From: Flavobacterium sp. N502540
GTDB lineage: Bacteria > Bacteroidota > Bacteroidia > Flavobacteriales > Flavobacteriaceae
Assembly (NCBI RefSeq): GCF_025947365.1
Contig: NZ_CP110012.1
Location: 5,022,001 to 5,086,000 of the forward strand
Reading direction: 5' to 3'
DNA: 64,000 nucleotides
The stretch's first letter is position 1, and every line of letters begins with the position of its first letter. The position numbers were made by a program, and so were the translations under genes. The notes beneath the pieces are model-generated. The model did not search any database. It was not told the origin of the DNA and worked only from the letters and a program-made list of their open reading frames with translations. Below are positions 55,002 through 64,000 of this stretch, piece after piece.

Positions 55002-58000
55002 TTTCTTCAAAATTTAATAAATTATATGATTCTTCCATTATACCGTAAAGTTCCTCTACCTTACTCTCATTTGCTTCACTATCTTCTAACGAACTCCCTT
55101 TTACATTGGAGTTAATATGTGCGGAAATTGCTGAAATATTAGGTAAATTAAATCCTTCCATTACCGATATATTTGTTTTAAACTCCATATTTACAGCGTT
55201 CAACATTTTGATAATCAATAAAGAATTCCCTCCTAAATCAAAGAAATTATCTTTAATACCAATATCTTCAACTCCTAATACATTTTTCCAGATTTCAATC
55301 AATTTACTTTCTCTCAAATTTCCGGGAGGAATGTATTCTCTTTCAAAAGCAACCGGTGTTTTCAAATTGGGCAACGCTTTTCTGTCTATTTTACCATTAG
55401 GAGTTAACGGAATGTCTTTTAACTCTCTAAATTGATCCGGAACCATATAGTGAGGCAGCTTATACCTAATAAACTCTCGTAATTCACTCTGATCAATAGC
55501 AGCCTTACTTGTATAATATGCTACCAAATTTGTATTGCCTGTCTCGTTTTTACTTGCTATCACTACGGCTTTACTTATTTCTTTATATTGCATCAGAATA
55601 CTTTCGATTTCACCTAATTCGATTCTGTATCCATTGATTTTAACCTGACTGTCGGATCTGCCTAAATACTCTATAGAACCGTCTGCTGTCCAACGGGCTA
55701 AATCTCCCGTTTTGTATATGGTTTTATCCTCCTGTAAAGAATTATTAGATAAAGTAAACTTGTCAGATGTTAGCTTTTCATCATTATAATACCCTCTGGT
55801 TAATCCTTCTCCTCCTATAAATAAGGATCCTTTTACTCCTATCGGACACAGATTATTATGATCGTCCAAAATATAGATTTGGGTATTTTGTATCGGTTTT
55901 CCAATATTTAATATCGAATCTGTCTCAACAGTTAACGAAGTCGACCAAATCGTGGTTTCAGTAGGACCATACATATTATACAGTTTAGACTTGGTACGTG
56001 CTCTAAGTTTTTCTAATAGTTCATTAGGAAAATTTTCACCTCCTACTATTATATTATCTAATGATTTTAAGAATAAATCCGAATTATAATCCTCCAATAA
56101 CGCATCCAGATAAGAAGGTGTTATTTGAAGTGAAGTAATTGGTTTATCGGTCGAATTATCGAGTTTTTCAACCTTCCTGTAACTATCTTTGAGTTCAGAC
56201 AAATATTCCAGCCCTTTAAGGACTGTCTCATCTTCAATTCCAAAATCAACCAGACAAGCAATTTCTGTAACGCCAATTGAGTAAATTTCAGATAAGATTT
56301 TTTTGCAAGAATCCTTTGTGCCTAATAAAGCTGAACTTTGCCAATATCTTTCAAAAGCAAGTTCCAGTAAATCATTTAAATCTTCATCGCTTACTTTCGT
56401 AAGATCTCTGTTTAAATCTGTCGCAAGTTTTTGAATTAATCCTACACTTGATTTAAGATAAGCTTTAAATGGCTCCTTTGATTTATTTCTTACGTCTTCC
56501 AGATCACTTCCTATATAGGTGTGTAACATCAAAGATATTTTAGCCTCTTCAGTGTCGTAACCATTTTCAGCTAATGCTTGTTTATAGATCCTGATATTCT
56601 CCTTCAGATCATTTATTTCCTGACCTAATAAATGCGTTAATATATTAGCTCCTATTCTGCCGGCACTTCTAAAGGTTTCAGCGTTTCCTCCTGAAGTTAT
56701 GTAAATATTTAATTTAGGATTAATGGGTTTTGGGTAAATTTTAAAGTCAATCTCCTGATCCAAACCATTTTTCCTTCTAATCGAATTACCTTGCCATAAT
56801 GTTTTTAACTCTTCTATTTGTCCATACATTATCTCATGCCTGTTTCTAAAATGCTCTGGCTTGAGAACAAAATCATCAGCGTGCCATCCCGATGCAATAG
56901 ATAATGCCACTCTTCCATCTGATAAATTGTCTACAACAGACCATTCTTCGGCTACTCTTACCACATCATGTAAAGGCAACACCACACTACCAGAACGTAT
57001 TTCAATATTTTCTGTAATGGTTGATAACGCTGCTCCCAGTACCGATGGATTAGGAAATATACCCCCAAATTCATGAAAGTGTCTTTCCGGTAACCATACA
57101 GCCGAAAAATTATTTTTATCAGCATAAACAGCCGATTCTTTTAAAAATTTATATTTATTATCATTTGAAGCTTCCTGGCTTGAAAAATAAAACAAACTAA
57201 AATCCAACTCCTCAGAATGATCTTTTAAAAAGGAATTGAAATTATTAATTGATGTATTATCCCCTTTTATTGTTATCGGAATACCATTTGTTAAAGTCCA
57301 AAACAACTCCAATACTGATATATCAAATGAAATAGAAGTTATCGCTAAGAGATGATCCTTTTCGCCCAGGCAGATAGACCTGTTCATCCCATACAGAAAA
57401 TTAACCACATTTCTGTTCTCCACCATTACTCCTTTAGGATTTCCGGTAGTCCCTGAAGTATAAATTACATAGGCTAAATGGGATGGCTTATTGATTTTTA
57501 CTGGATTTTCATCTGAAAATCTTTCTCTGATTGCCAGAAAGTTTTCCAGAAAAGCACTATCAATTACAGCTTTGCAATTGCTGTTGTCCTGGATATAACT
57601 GATTCTTTGTTCAGGATAATTAATATCAATAGGAACGTATGCTCCGCCTGATTTTAATATTCCTAAAAGAACAACGATCATTTTCTCGCTTCTCTCCAGT
57701 TTAACGCCTACTAAATCATCTGCCTCGATACTGTACATTTCTCGTAAGTAATGTCCCAGTTCATTGGCTTGTTTATTCAGTTCTCTGTAGGTAAGTTTTG
57801 TTTTTTCAAATACTACTGCAATGCTATCCGGTGAGGCTTCAATCTGTTTCTCGAATAGGTCTATTATAGTTTTGTCTCTTGGATAATCTGCTTTTGTATC
57901 ATTGAAGTCTACCAGAAGCTGCTCTTTCTCTGATGGGAGTAAATAATCAAGATCTTCAATAAATATTTCTGGCTGTTCCATCGACTGACTCATAATATTC

Positions 58001-61000
58001 TCGAAATGGGAGAACATTCTTGTGATCAGAAAAGCATCATAAATATCTGTATTGTATTCAATAATCAGATCCAGTCCTTCTGTTTCTACAAAAGTAAAAC
58101 TGATATCAAACTTAGAGGTATTACTGTGAAGATCGTATTGACTTACTTCCAGATCGTTAAGTTTATCGTTATTCAGGTTCTTTAACTGCCCCTGATTTTG
58201 CAGCACCACTAAAACATCGAATAAAGCCGAACGACCGGCATCACGTTTTAAATTCAATTTGCTGATTAATACATCAAATGGATAATTCTGATGTTCGTAG
58301 GCTTCTAAAAGAATGTTCTTTTCTTTATTTACAACGTTTTCAAAGCTGTTTCTGTCATCAAATTGTGTGCGTACTGCTAAAATATTCAGATACAATCCCA
58401 GCTGGTTCTCTAAATCCGGATGCTCACGCCCCGCGATCGGTGTTCCTATGATAAGATCGCTCTGTCCTGTATATCTGTACAATAATATCTTAATTCCTGC
58501 CATTAAAGTCATAAACAGTGTCGCTTCTTTAGCATTAGAGAAGGTCTTTAATCGCTCTAAAAATGCTTTGGAAAATGTATGCGTCTGGCTTGTCCCGTTA
58601 TACGTTTTAAGTAAGGGACGTGTATTAAAACTAGGGAGATCCAAAACCGGTATCTCACCTGCAAATTGCGCCAGCCAGTAATTCTCGGATTCACGGTGTT
58701 TCTCCTGCTGTATTTCGGCGTTAAGCCATACTGCATAATCTTTGTACTGAATATTCAAAACCGGCAGGTTTATCGCTTGATCTGCTCTTAAGGCATTGTA
58801 GTTTTTTATAATTTCTGAAAGCAGTAATTCTATAGACCAGCCATCGCCAATGATATGATGCATGGACAGGAAAAAGATATAGTGCTCTGATGCTGTTTTA
58901 AGCAAAGATGCTCTGATAAGGGGACCATGTTCTAAGTCAAAAGGTTCATTGTTTAGCTGCTCGAGATAATCTGCTATAACCTGATCCTGATTTTTTTCAA
59001 AACTAAAATCAATTTCTGCTATCTCGAAATTGGTCTGATCGGACGATGCAATATGCTGACGCACTTCTCCTTCTTCACTGGTCTTAAAACGGGTTCTTAA
59101 AATTTCATGACTGGCTATTATTGCCGTAAAACATTTTTTCATTTTTTGAAGATCAACATCTCCATGTAATCGAACTGCGGCCGGCATATTATAAGCCAAT
59201 GAACCTCCTTCGAGCTGGCTTAATATCCATATTCTGCCCTGAGCTGCTGTTAAAGGATAAGAAGGGGCTTCAGGGGCTTTGCTGATGGCCTGATAAACCT
59301 GATCCTGAAGTTCTTTACTTAATGTTTCTATTGTTGGACTGCTGAAAAAAGTTTTAAAGGTGACTGATTTGTTTAATTGTTTATAGATACGGTTGATTAC
59401 CTGACCTACAATCAAACTGTGACCGCCTAGTTCAAAGAAGTTATCTGTAACTCCTATTTCCTGAATTCCTAATACCTCTTGCCATATCAAGGCTAGCTTT
59501 TCCTGGATATCGCCAACCGGTGCTATATACTCTTTTTTTATAAGGTCTTCACCTGCTACAACTGGCAGGGCTTTACGGTCTATTTTGCCATTAGGGGTGA
59601 GTGGTAAGGCTTCTAACTTTACATAAAAACCGGGAACCATATAGTCCGGCAGCTGGTTTTGTAAATAGCTCCTTAAGTTTGATTTATCAATTGCTGTGTC
59701 TGATACAAAATAAGCCACCAGCACCTTCCCTGCAGCTGTATCTACAGCTTCTACAAGAAACTGAACCAGGGCCTCTGAGTACTGCAGGGCAATATTTTCT
59801 ATCTCTTCCAATTCTACTCTAAAACCACGGATTTTAACCTGATGGTCTCTTCTGCCTTTAAACTCTATTTTACCGTCTGGAAGCCAACAGCCTAAATCTC
59901 CGGTATCATACATCATCGTACCTTCTACAAAAGGATTTGGAATGAATTTTTCTTCTGTCAGTTCTGGTCGGTTCAGGTAACCTCTGGCAACTCCAAATCC
60001 TGAAATATAAAGCTTACCGTTTATCCCTAAACCTACTGGCTGAAACGAATCGTCAAGGATATAAATTTGTGTATTGGAAATGGGAGAGCCTATTGACGGA
60101 TTATGAACTAAATCATCTCCCAACAATGTAATTGTTGTTACTACGTGTGTTTCTGCAGGCCCATAATGATTGTGCAGTTTGGTATTAGAATTACTAATTT
60201 TATTTAAAGCATCCTTACTTAAACTTAACTGCTCTCCGGCAACTATAATGTTTTTAATTATATTTAAATCTAATAAAGAGTAAAAGGAATTCACTTCCAT
60301 CAATATTCTAAAATAAGATGTTGGCAAAAAGACAGTATCAATATGGTTTCTTTTTATAAAAAAAGATAAATCCTCATAATCTTTTTTAACTGTTTCGCTT
60401 ATTGGAAACAGCGTTGCTCCTCCTAATAAAGTGGTGAAAATTTCCTGAAACGAAACATCAAAACTAATACTGGTAAACTGCAGTACATTTTTGACATTTT
60501 CTTTTTTAAACTGTTCGTTATGAAAATTGATTAGATTAAGCATACTTTTATGCTCCATCATAATCCCTTTTGGTGTACCTGTTGAACCGGAAGTATAAAT
60601 TAGATAGACTAAGCTGTGAACGTCAATCGTTACATCATTTTTTTCTACAGCGTATTTCTCTTTATTTTTATTAAACTTCTCTAATTCATCCTGATCAATT
60701 ACTGCTTTACAATTACTGTCTTTCTCTATGAACTCAATTCTGTTTTCAGGATAATGCGGATCAATTGGTACATAAGCACCGCCCGATTTCAATACGCCCA
60801 GAATTGCAACAATTAATTTTTCGCTTTTCTCCAGTTTTATTCCAACTAAATCATCTGGTTTAATCCCATAGCTTTCTAATAAATAGGCTGCAAACTGATT
60901 GGATTGCTCCTCAAGTTCTTTGTAGGTAAGTTTAGAATCTTCAAAAATTACCGCAAAGTTATCAGGAGTAGCTTTTACTTGTTCTTCAAATAAATCTATG

Positions 61001-62628
61001 ACTGTTTTATCTGTAGAAAAATTAAAATCTACAGTATTGAAATCATTCAACAGGCGTTTTTTCTCGGTTTTGTCAAGATAATCTACTCTGTCAATAGCTA
61101 TTTCCGGATTTAAAACTACGTTGTTAAGTAAAACTTCGAGATGATTTAGTATCTGATTTCCAAATTCCTGAGAATAAATATCATTGTTGAATATTATTGT
61201 TACTACTAAACCTTCTTCCGCTTCATTAAAAATAAATTCGAGATCAAACTTGCTAAAATTTACTTCTCCCGACTTATAATTTTTAATCTCGATTTCAGCT
61301 AATCTCTGAGTTTCATTCTGAAGTAAGCTTTCTTCATGAGATCTTACCATAACATCAAACAGAGGGTTACGGCTTAAATCTCGTTTAAGCGGTAAAATCT
61401 CAACTAATTCATCAAATGGAAAACTTTGGTGCTCGTAAGCTCCAAGAGTAACCTCCTTTATGTTTGATAATAATTCCTTAAAGCTGTCCGTTTTCCTAAA
61501 CTGAGTTCTCAAGGCTAAAGTGTTGACATAAAAACCAATCTGATCTTGTAAATCAAAATTTTCACGTCCTGCAACAGGGCTGCCTATTACGATATCGTTT
61601 TGATTCGTATAACGGTACAGTAACAATTTCGTTAAAGCTACAAACCCCATAAATGATGTACAATCCTGAGACTGGCACAAAGCAGTAAATTTTTTGAGAG
61701 CACTTTTATCGTACTTTTTTTGAATCGCTTTTCCGTTATAAGTTTTAATTGCTGGTCTGGTTTGACGTGTCGGCAAATCTAAATTTGGTATTTCCTCCTG
61801 AAACTGTTGCAGCCAATAGGTCTTATCTAATTCAATATCTGCACCTTTCAACTGACTCTGCTGCCATACAGCGTAATCCTTATATTGTAATCTCAACTCT
61901 GAGAGAGGGCTGGATTTTTGGTTTACATATGCTTCATATAAAGTAAATAACTCTTTTGACATGATTTCAGAAGACCATCCATCACTAATAATATGATGCA
62001 TCATGCAAATAAACACATACGAATTTTGAGAAATCTTCAATAATTTAGCTCTTAGCAAAGAATCAAAAGACAAATCAAATGAGTAATCCAGTTCTTTCTG
62101 AACAAGATCTTTAATAGCTGACTCACTAATCGGCTTTTCACTTAAATCTACATATTGCAATTGAAATTTACTTTCTTCCAATTCCAAAATGATCTGTCTA
62201 AGCTCTCCTAATTCTGTTTCTTTAAAAACAGTTCTTAAAGATTCATGTCGTTCAATAAGATGATTGAATGCCTTTTCTAAAGAAATAACATCTAAATTCC
62301 CTTCCAAGTGAAAAACACTTGGCATATTGTAAGCGGTATTTCCTCCTTCAAGCTGGCTCAATAACCATAATCTACGCTGTGACGAAGACAAAACATAGTC
62401 TGTATTCTCAGATGCTTTAGGGATAAATACCTGTTTTACATTTTTTTTATTTAAGGTTAAAAATTCTATTAATTCCTCTTTATGTGATTTAATCTCATTA
62501 AGTAATTCTTCCGTCATTACCCCTTTAGGGCACTGAATGTCAATGTTTCCGTTATCTAACAAGTTAATTTTAATATTAACCTGTTTTAGTTTTTTTAATA
62601 GTAATTTCATTTTTTTATCCGGATACAT
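54994..62628 (-). CDS. nonribosomal peptide synthetase, TubC-C-A(Pro-like)-T-C-A(Gly-like)[LLM]-T
   Basis: A protein of 2544 residues. TubC docking 1-58; C (HHIISDGWS near 209); A1 (YTSGSTGTPKG near 677), code D-V-Q-F-I-A-H-V-V-K, close to the Pro code DVQLIAHVVK; T1 (FFELGGHSL near 1064); C2 (HHIIGDGWS near 1256); A2 (YTSGTTGNPKG near 1721), code D-I-L-Q-I-G-M-I-W-K, close to Gly; T2 (FFDLGGNSLL near 2463). Between motif A4 ('FDISVLELF' near 1767) and A5 ('NMYGPTE' near 2216) about 350 residues of a MupA/Atu3671-type FMN-dependent luciferase-like monooxygenase are inserted ('WLPERHFHEFGG', 'SIASGWHADDF', 'ITSGGNAETF'). From memory, myxothiazol/melithiazol terminal modules have the same insertion and hydroxylate glycine. 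The ATG shares one base with the upstream stop (TAATG). Confidence 0.93.
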   Translation of the reverse strand: MYPDKKMKLLLKKLKQVNIKINLLDNGNIDIQCPKGVMTEELLNEIKSHKEELIEFLTLNKKNVKQVFIPKASENTDYVLSSSQRRLWLLSQLEGGNTAYNMPSVFHLEGNLDVISLEKAFNHLIERHESLRTVFKETELGELRQIILELEESKFQLQYVDLSEKPISESAIKDLVQKELDYSFDLSFDSLLRAKLLKISQNSYVFICMMHHIISDGWSSEIMSKELFTLYEAYVNQKSSPLSELRLQYKDYAVWQQSQLKGADIELDKTYWLQQFQEEIPNLDLPTRQTRPAIKTYNGKAIQKKYDKSALKKFTALCQSQDCTSFMGFVALTKLLLYRYTNQNDIVIGSPVAGRENFDLQDQIGFYVNTLALRTQFRKTDSFKELLSNIKEVTLGAYEHQSFPFDELVEILPLKRDLSRNPLFDVMVRSHEESLLQNETQRLAEIEIKNYKSGEVNFSKFDLEFIFNEAEEGLVVTIIFNNDIYSQEFGNQILNHLEVLLNNVVLNPEIAIDRVDYLDKTEKKRLLNDFNTVDFNFSTDKTVIDLFEEQVKATPDNFAVIFEDSKLTYKELEEQSNQFAAYLLESYGIKPDDLVGIKLEKSEKLIVAILGVLKSGGAYVPIDPHYPENRIEFIEKDSNCKAVIDQDELEKFNKNKEKYAVEKNDVTIDVHSLVYLIYTSGSTGTPKGIMMEHKSMLNLINFHNEQFKKENVKNVLQFTSISFDVSFQEIFTTLLGGATLFPISETVKKDYEDLSFFIKRNHIDTVFLPTSYFRILMEVNSFYSLLDLNIIKNIIVAGEQLSLSKDALNKISNSNTKLHNHYGPAETHVVTTITLLGDDLVHNPSIGSPISNTQIYILDDSFQPVGLGINGKLYISGFGVARGYLNRPELTEEKFIPNPFVEGTMMYDTGDLGCWLPDGKIEFKGRRDHQVKIRGFRVELEEIENIALQYSEALVQFLVEAVDTAAGKVLVAYFVSDTAIDKSNLRSYLQNQLPDYMVPGFYVKLEALPLTPNGKIDRKALPVVAGEDLIKKEYIAPVGDIQEKLALIWQEVLGIQEIGVTDNFFELGGHSLIVGQVINRIYKQLNKSVTFKTFFSSPTIETLSKELQDQVYQAISKAPEAPSYPLTAAQGRIWILSQLEGGSLAYNMPAAVRLHGDVDLQKMKKCFTAIIASHEILRTRFKTSEEGEVRQHIASSDQTNFEIAEIDFSFEKNQDQVIADYLEQLNNEPFDLEHGPLIRASLLKTASEHYIFFLSMHHIIGDGWSIELLLSEIIKNYNALRADQAINLPVLNIQYKDYAVWLNAEIQQEKHRESENYWLAQFAGEIPVLDLPSFNTRPLLKTYNGTSQTHTFSKAFLERLKTFSNAKEATLFMTLMAGIKILLYRYTGQSDLIIGTPIAGREHPDLENQLGLYLNILAVRTQFDDRNSFENVVNKEKNILLEAYEHQNYPFDVLISKLNLKRDAGRSALFDVLVVLQNQGQLKNLNNDKLNDLEVSQYDLHSNTSKFDISFTFVETEGLDLIIEYNTDIYDAFLITRMFSHFENIMSQSMEQPEIFIEDLDYLLPSEKEQLLVDFNDTKADYPRDKTIIDLFEKQIEASPDSIAVVFEKTKLTYRELNKQANELGHYLREMYSIEADDLVGVKLERSEKMIVVLLGILKSGGAYVPIDINYPEQRISYIQDNSNCKAVIDSAFLENFLAIRERFSDENPVKINKPSHLAYVIYTSGTTGNPKGVMVENRNVVNFLYGMNRSICLGEKDHLLAITSISFDISVLELFWTLTNGIPITIKGDNTSINNFNSFLKDHSEELDFSLFYFSSQEASNDNKYKFLKESAVYADKNNFSAVWLPERHFHEFGGIFPNPSVLGAALSTITENIEIRSGSVVLPLHDVVRVAEEWSVVDNLSDGRVALSIASGWHADDFVLKPEHFRNRHEIMYGQIEELKTLWQGNSIRRKNGLDQEIDFKIYPKPINPKLNIYITSGGNAETFRSAGRIGANILTHLLGQEINDLKENIRIYKQALAENGYDTEEAKISLMLHTYIGSDLEDVRNKSKEPFKAYLKSSVGLIQKLATDLNRDLTKVSDEDLNDLLELAFERYWQSSALLGTKDSCKKILSEIYSIGVTEIACLVDFGIEDETVLKGLEYLSELKDSYRKVEKLDNSTDKPITSLQITPSYLDALLEDYNSDLFLKSLDNIIVGGENFPNELLEKLRARTKSKLYNMYGPTETTIWSTSLTVETDSILNIGKPIQNTQIYILDDHNNLCPIGVKGSLFIGGEGLTRGYYNDEKLTSDKFTLSNNSLQEDKTIYKTGDLARWTADGSIEYLGRSDSQVKINGYRIELGEIESILMQYKEISKAVVIASKNETGNTNLVAYYTSKAAIDQSELREFIRYKLPHYMVPDQFRELKDIPLTPNGKIDRKALPNLKTPVAFEREYIPPGNLRESKLIEIWKNVLGVEDIGIKDNFFDLGGNSLLIIKMLNAVNMEFKTNISVMEGFNLPNISAISAHINSNVKGSSLEDSEANESKVEELYGIMEESYNLLNFEENE

Positions 62629-64000
62629 TAGTTACCTGTTCTGCCTTTTTCGTCTCCATTTCCTGTCTCTCTCTGAATGCCTCTAATTTTCTTATTACCA
62701 AATTTATAAGACAACGAAAGCTGAAAGGACTGTCTGTCAAAATAATATCTATTTTCCTGATAGATGGAGTTAACGGTTAAATTCCCTCTTTGAACTTCTC
62801 CTTTAAAAATATCATTTCCTCTTAAAGATATTTTTAGATCTTTATTCAATAAAAGGTATTGGATCGCCAGTGATAATGAGTTTGTTGCTTTATTATTGTA
62901 AACACCATCGATTCCAGGAAAACTATACCAATAGCTTACATTAAAAAGTATCGTTTTACTTGAATTTAAAGTAAAATCATTGCTCGTAGATATTCTTGAG
63001 TTAAAACCTTTTTGCTCAGGTCGGGTTAAGTCTAAACTTGATTTAGAAATAGAATAATTGACATCAACAGAGTTGCTACTTGTCCAAAATTTGATTTTAT
63101 CAAATACATAGTTCTCTGATATACCATACCTTGAAGTAGAAATATAATTCAGGATTGTAGATCTGATAATATTTCCATCTGAATCTGGTATTGAAATTGG
63201 ATAATACATATTATCTTCATAACTGAAGTAAAACTTGTTTTCCAAATTTTTATACGTGTAGGTAAACTCAGCATTATCAATAAAAGCAGGCTGAAGAAAT
63301 GGATTCCCCTGCATTGTTTGAAAAATATTAGTATACCAAATATTAGGATTTAAATCACTGTATTGTGGTCTGTCGATTCTTCGACTATAGCTAAGATTAA
63401 ATTTAGAGTCATCGTTAGGTGTATAGGACAAATATGCGGTAGGGAAAATTTTTATATAGTCCTTTTTTACCAATTGATTCAAACTTAAAGTAAATGATTC
63501 TGTTTGCGTGGCCTCGACCCTTACTCCTAACTGGGATTCCCACTTATCATTTATCTTTTTAACTCCTGAAATATAAACTGCCTGTACATTTTCAGTATAA
63601 TCAAAATTATTCTGAGTCAAAGGCATCTGTGTAACTGGATTATTCACCAATCCACTATTAAAATTCAGAATATCATTGTTTGCTTTTGAATTTGAAATTT
63701 TACCTCCAAAATTCAACACAGCAAATTTTGTTGGAAAGTCTACATCTAATTTGGCTGACAAATTAGTAATATCCAGATTGTTAACATTTATACCGGAGAA
63801 ATATTGTTTTTTATAAGGATTTTCAATTACTGAAATACCGCCAAACCTTCTGGTATCTTCATTATCATAATTAAAATAATCAAAGTTCAGACTAATCTTT
63901 TTTCCTAATGAATCTAATTTGAATTCATTATAAAAATTAAAAGATCTGATACCTGGGTATCTGACAGTTCTTCCATCTGAGTTCAAACTTTGTACCGCCT
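62628..64000 (-). CDS. outer-membrane beta-barrel family protein (TonB-receptor-like), 5' part missing
   Basis: The frame is open to the right edge, so only about 457 C-terminal residues are present. It has many long amphipathic strands and the family hallmark 'LSYSRRIDRPQYSDLNPN' followed by 'GNPFLQPAFIDNAEFTY', as in Bacteroidota outer-membrane beta-barrel proteins related to TonB-dependent receptors (OMP_b-brl_3 type). The end 'FQLSLSYKFGNKK' plus a short charged tail is typical. The stop codon overlaps the start of the NRPS, so it is part of the operon and may take up or recognise the product, or a metal complex of it. The plug domain, if present, lies outside the window. Confidence 0.85.
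   Translation of the reverse strand, partial: AVQSLNSDGRTVRYPGIRSFNFYNEFKLDSLGKKISLNFDYFNYDNEDTRRFGGISVIENPYKKQYFSGINVNNLDITNLSAKLDVDFPTKFAVLNFGGKISNSKANNDILNFNSGLVNNPVTQMPLTQNNFDYTENVQAVYISGVKKINDKWESQLGVRVEATQTESFTLSLNQLVKKDYIKIFPTAYLSYTPNDDSKFNLSYSRRIDRPQYSDLNPNIWYTNIFQTMQGNPFLQPAFIDNAEFTYTYKNLENKFYFSYEDNMYYPISIPDSDGNIIRSTILNYISTSRYGISENYVFDKIKFWTSSNSVDVNYSISKSSLDLTRPEQKGFNSRISTSNDFTLNSSKTILFNVSYWYSFPGIDGVYNNKATNSLSLAIQYLLLNKDLKISLRGNDIFKGEVQRGNLTVNSIYQENRYYFDRQSFQLSLSYKFGNKKIRGIQRETGNGDEKGRTGN

Noticed and set aside
54994..62628. Bacterial luciferase (light production) in the NRPS
   Set aside because: The domain is fused in frame inside an A domain and matches the MupA/Atu3671-type tailoring group. 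No lux genes are present.

Overview
The window looks like chromosomal DNA of a Flavobacterium-type member of the Bacteroidota. It is AT-rich. Candidate promoters carry the TAnnTTTG -7 element, and there is a PorP/SprF-family protein, a gliding-motility/type IX secretion (T9SS) C-terminal sorting domain and TubC-type docking domains. No rRNA, tRNA, IS element or CRISPR array was seen.

Left part (1-5341), minus then plus strand. The start of an ABC-transporter ATPase gene is cut by the window edge. It is followed by a small secreted DUF2141-like protein, an outer-membrane beta-barrel-like protein and an AraC regulator. A gene-poor stretch (2545-3251) then holds a series of related hairpins, a 27-bp inverted repeat, two copies of a short dispersed repeat and a set of TTGTTnC half-sites. 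Next is a damaged chromate locus: an intact ChrB C-terminal-domain gene, a decapitated and frameshifted AraC gene, a small secreted beta-strand protein and the last ~60 codons of a ChrA-type chromate transporter joined to a third copy of the repeat.

Middle part (5342-21129), mostly plus strand. A single 3977-residue surface protein is built of seven 96-residue PKD-like repeats and 29 four-cysteine HYR-like repeats of 88-90 residues, ending in a T9SS type-B (CHU_C-like) sorting domain. It is followed by a PorP/SprF outer-membrane protein and a PorE-like TPR/beta-propeller/OmpA protein, which fits an adhesin operon with its outer-membrane anchor and peptidoglycan link. Two small envelope proteins follow.

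Right part (21385-64000), all minus strand. A ~42-kb hybrid NRPS/PKS cluster is transcribed right to left and continues past the right edge. In order of transcription: an outer-membrane beta-barrel protein (partial); NRPS TubC-C-A(Pro-like)-T-C-A(Gly-like, with an embedded luciferase-like monooxygenase)-T; PKS KS-AT(malonyl-type)-KR-ACP; NRPS TubC-C-A(aromatic-like)-T-C-A-T-C-A-T; a CmlA-like diiron beta-hydroxylase; NRPS TubC-C-A(aromatic-like)-T-E-C; an exported SMP-30-like beta-propeller; a phenylalanine-hydroxylase-like enzyme; a type II thioesterase; a SyrD/PvdE-type exporter; NRPS C-A(Gly-like)-T-C; a phosphopantetheinyl transferase; and a membrane-anchored exported S33-type peptidase. 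Together these make, tailor, export and possibly mature a peptide-polyketide. The substrate calls come from ten-residue codes I aligned by eye to GrsA and are predictions. No integrated thioesterase is present, and two NRPSs end in a condensation domain, so the release step is unclear.
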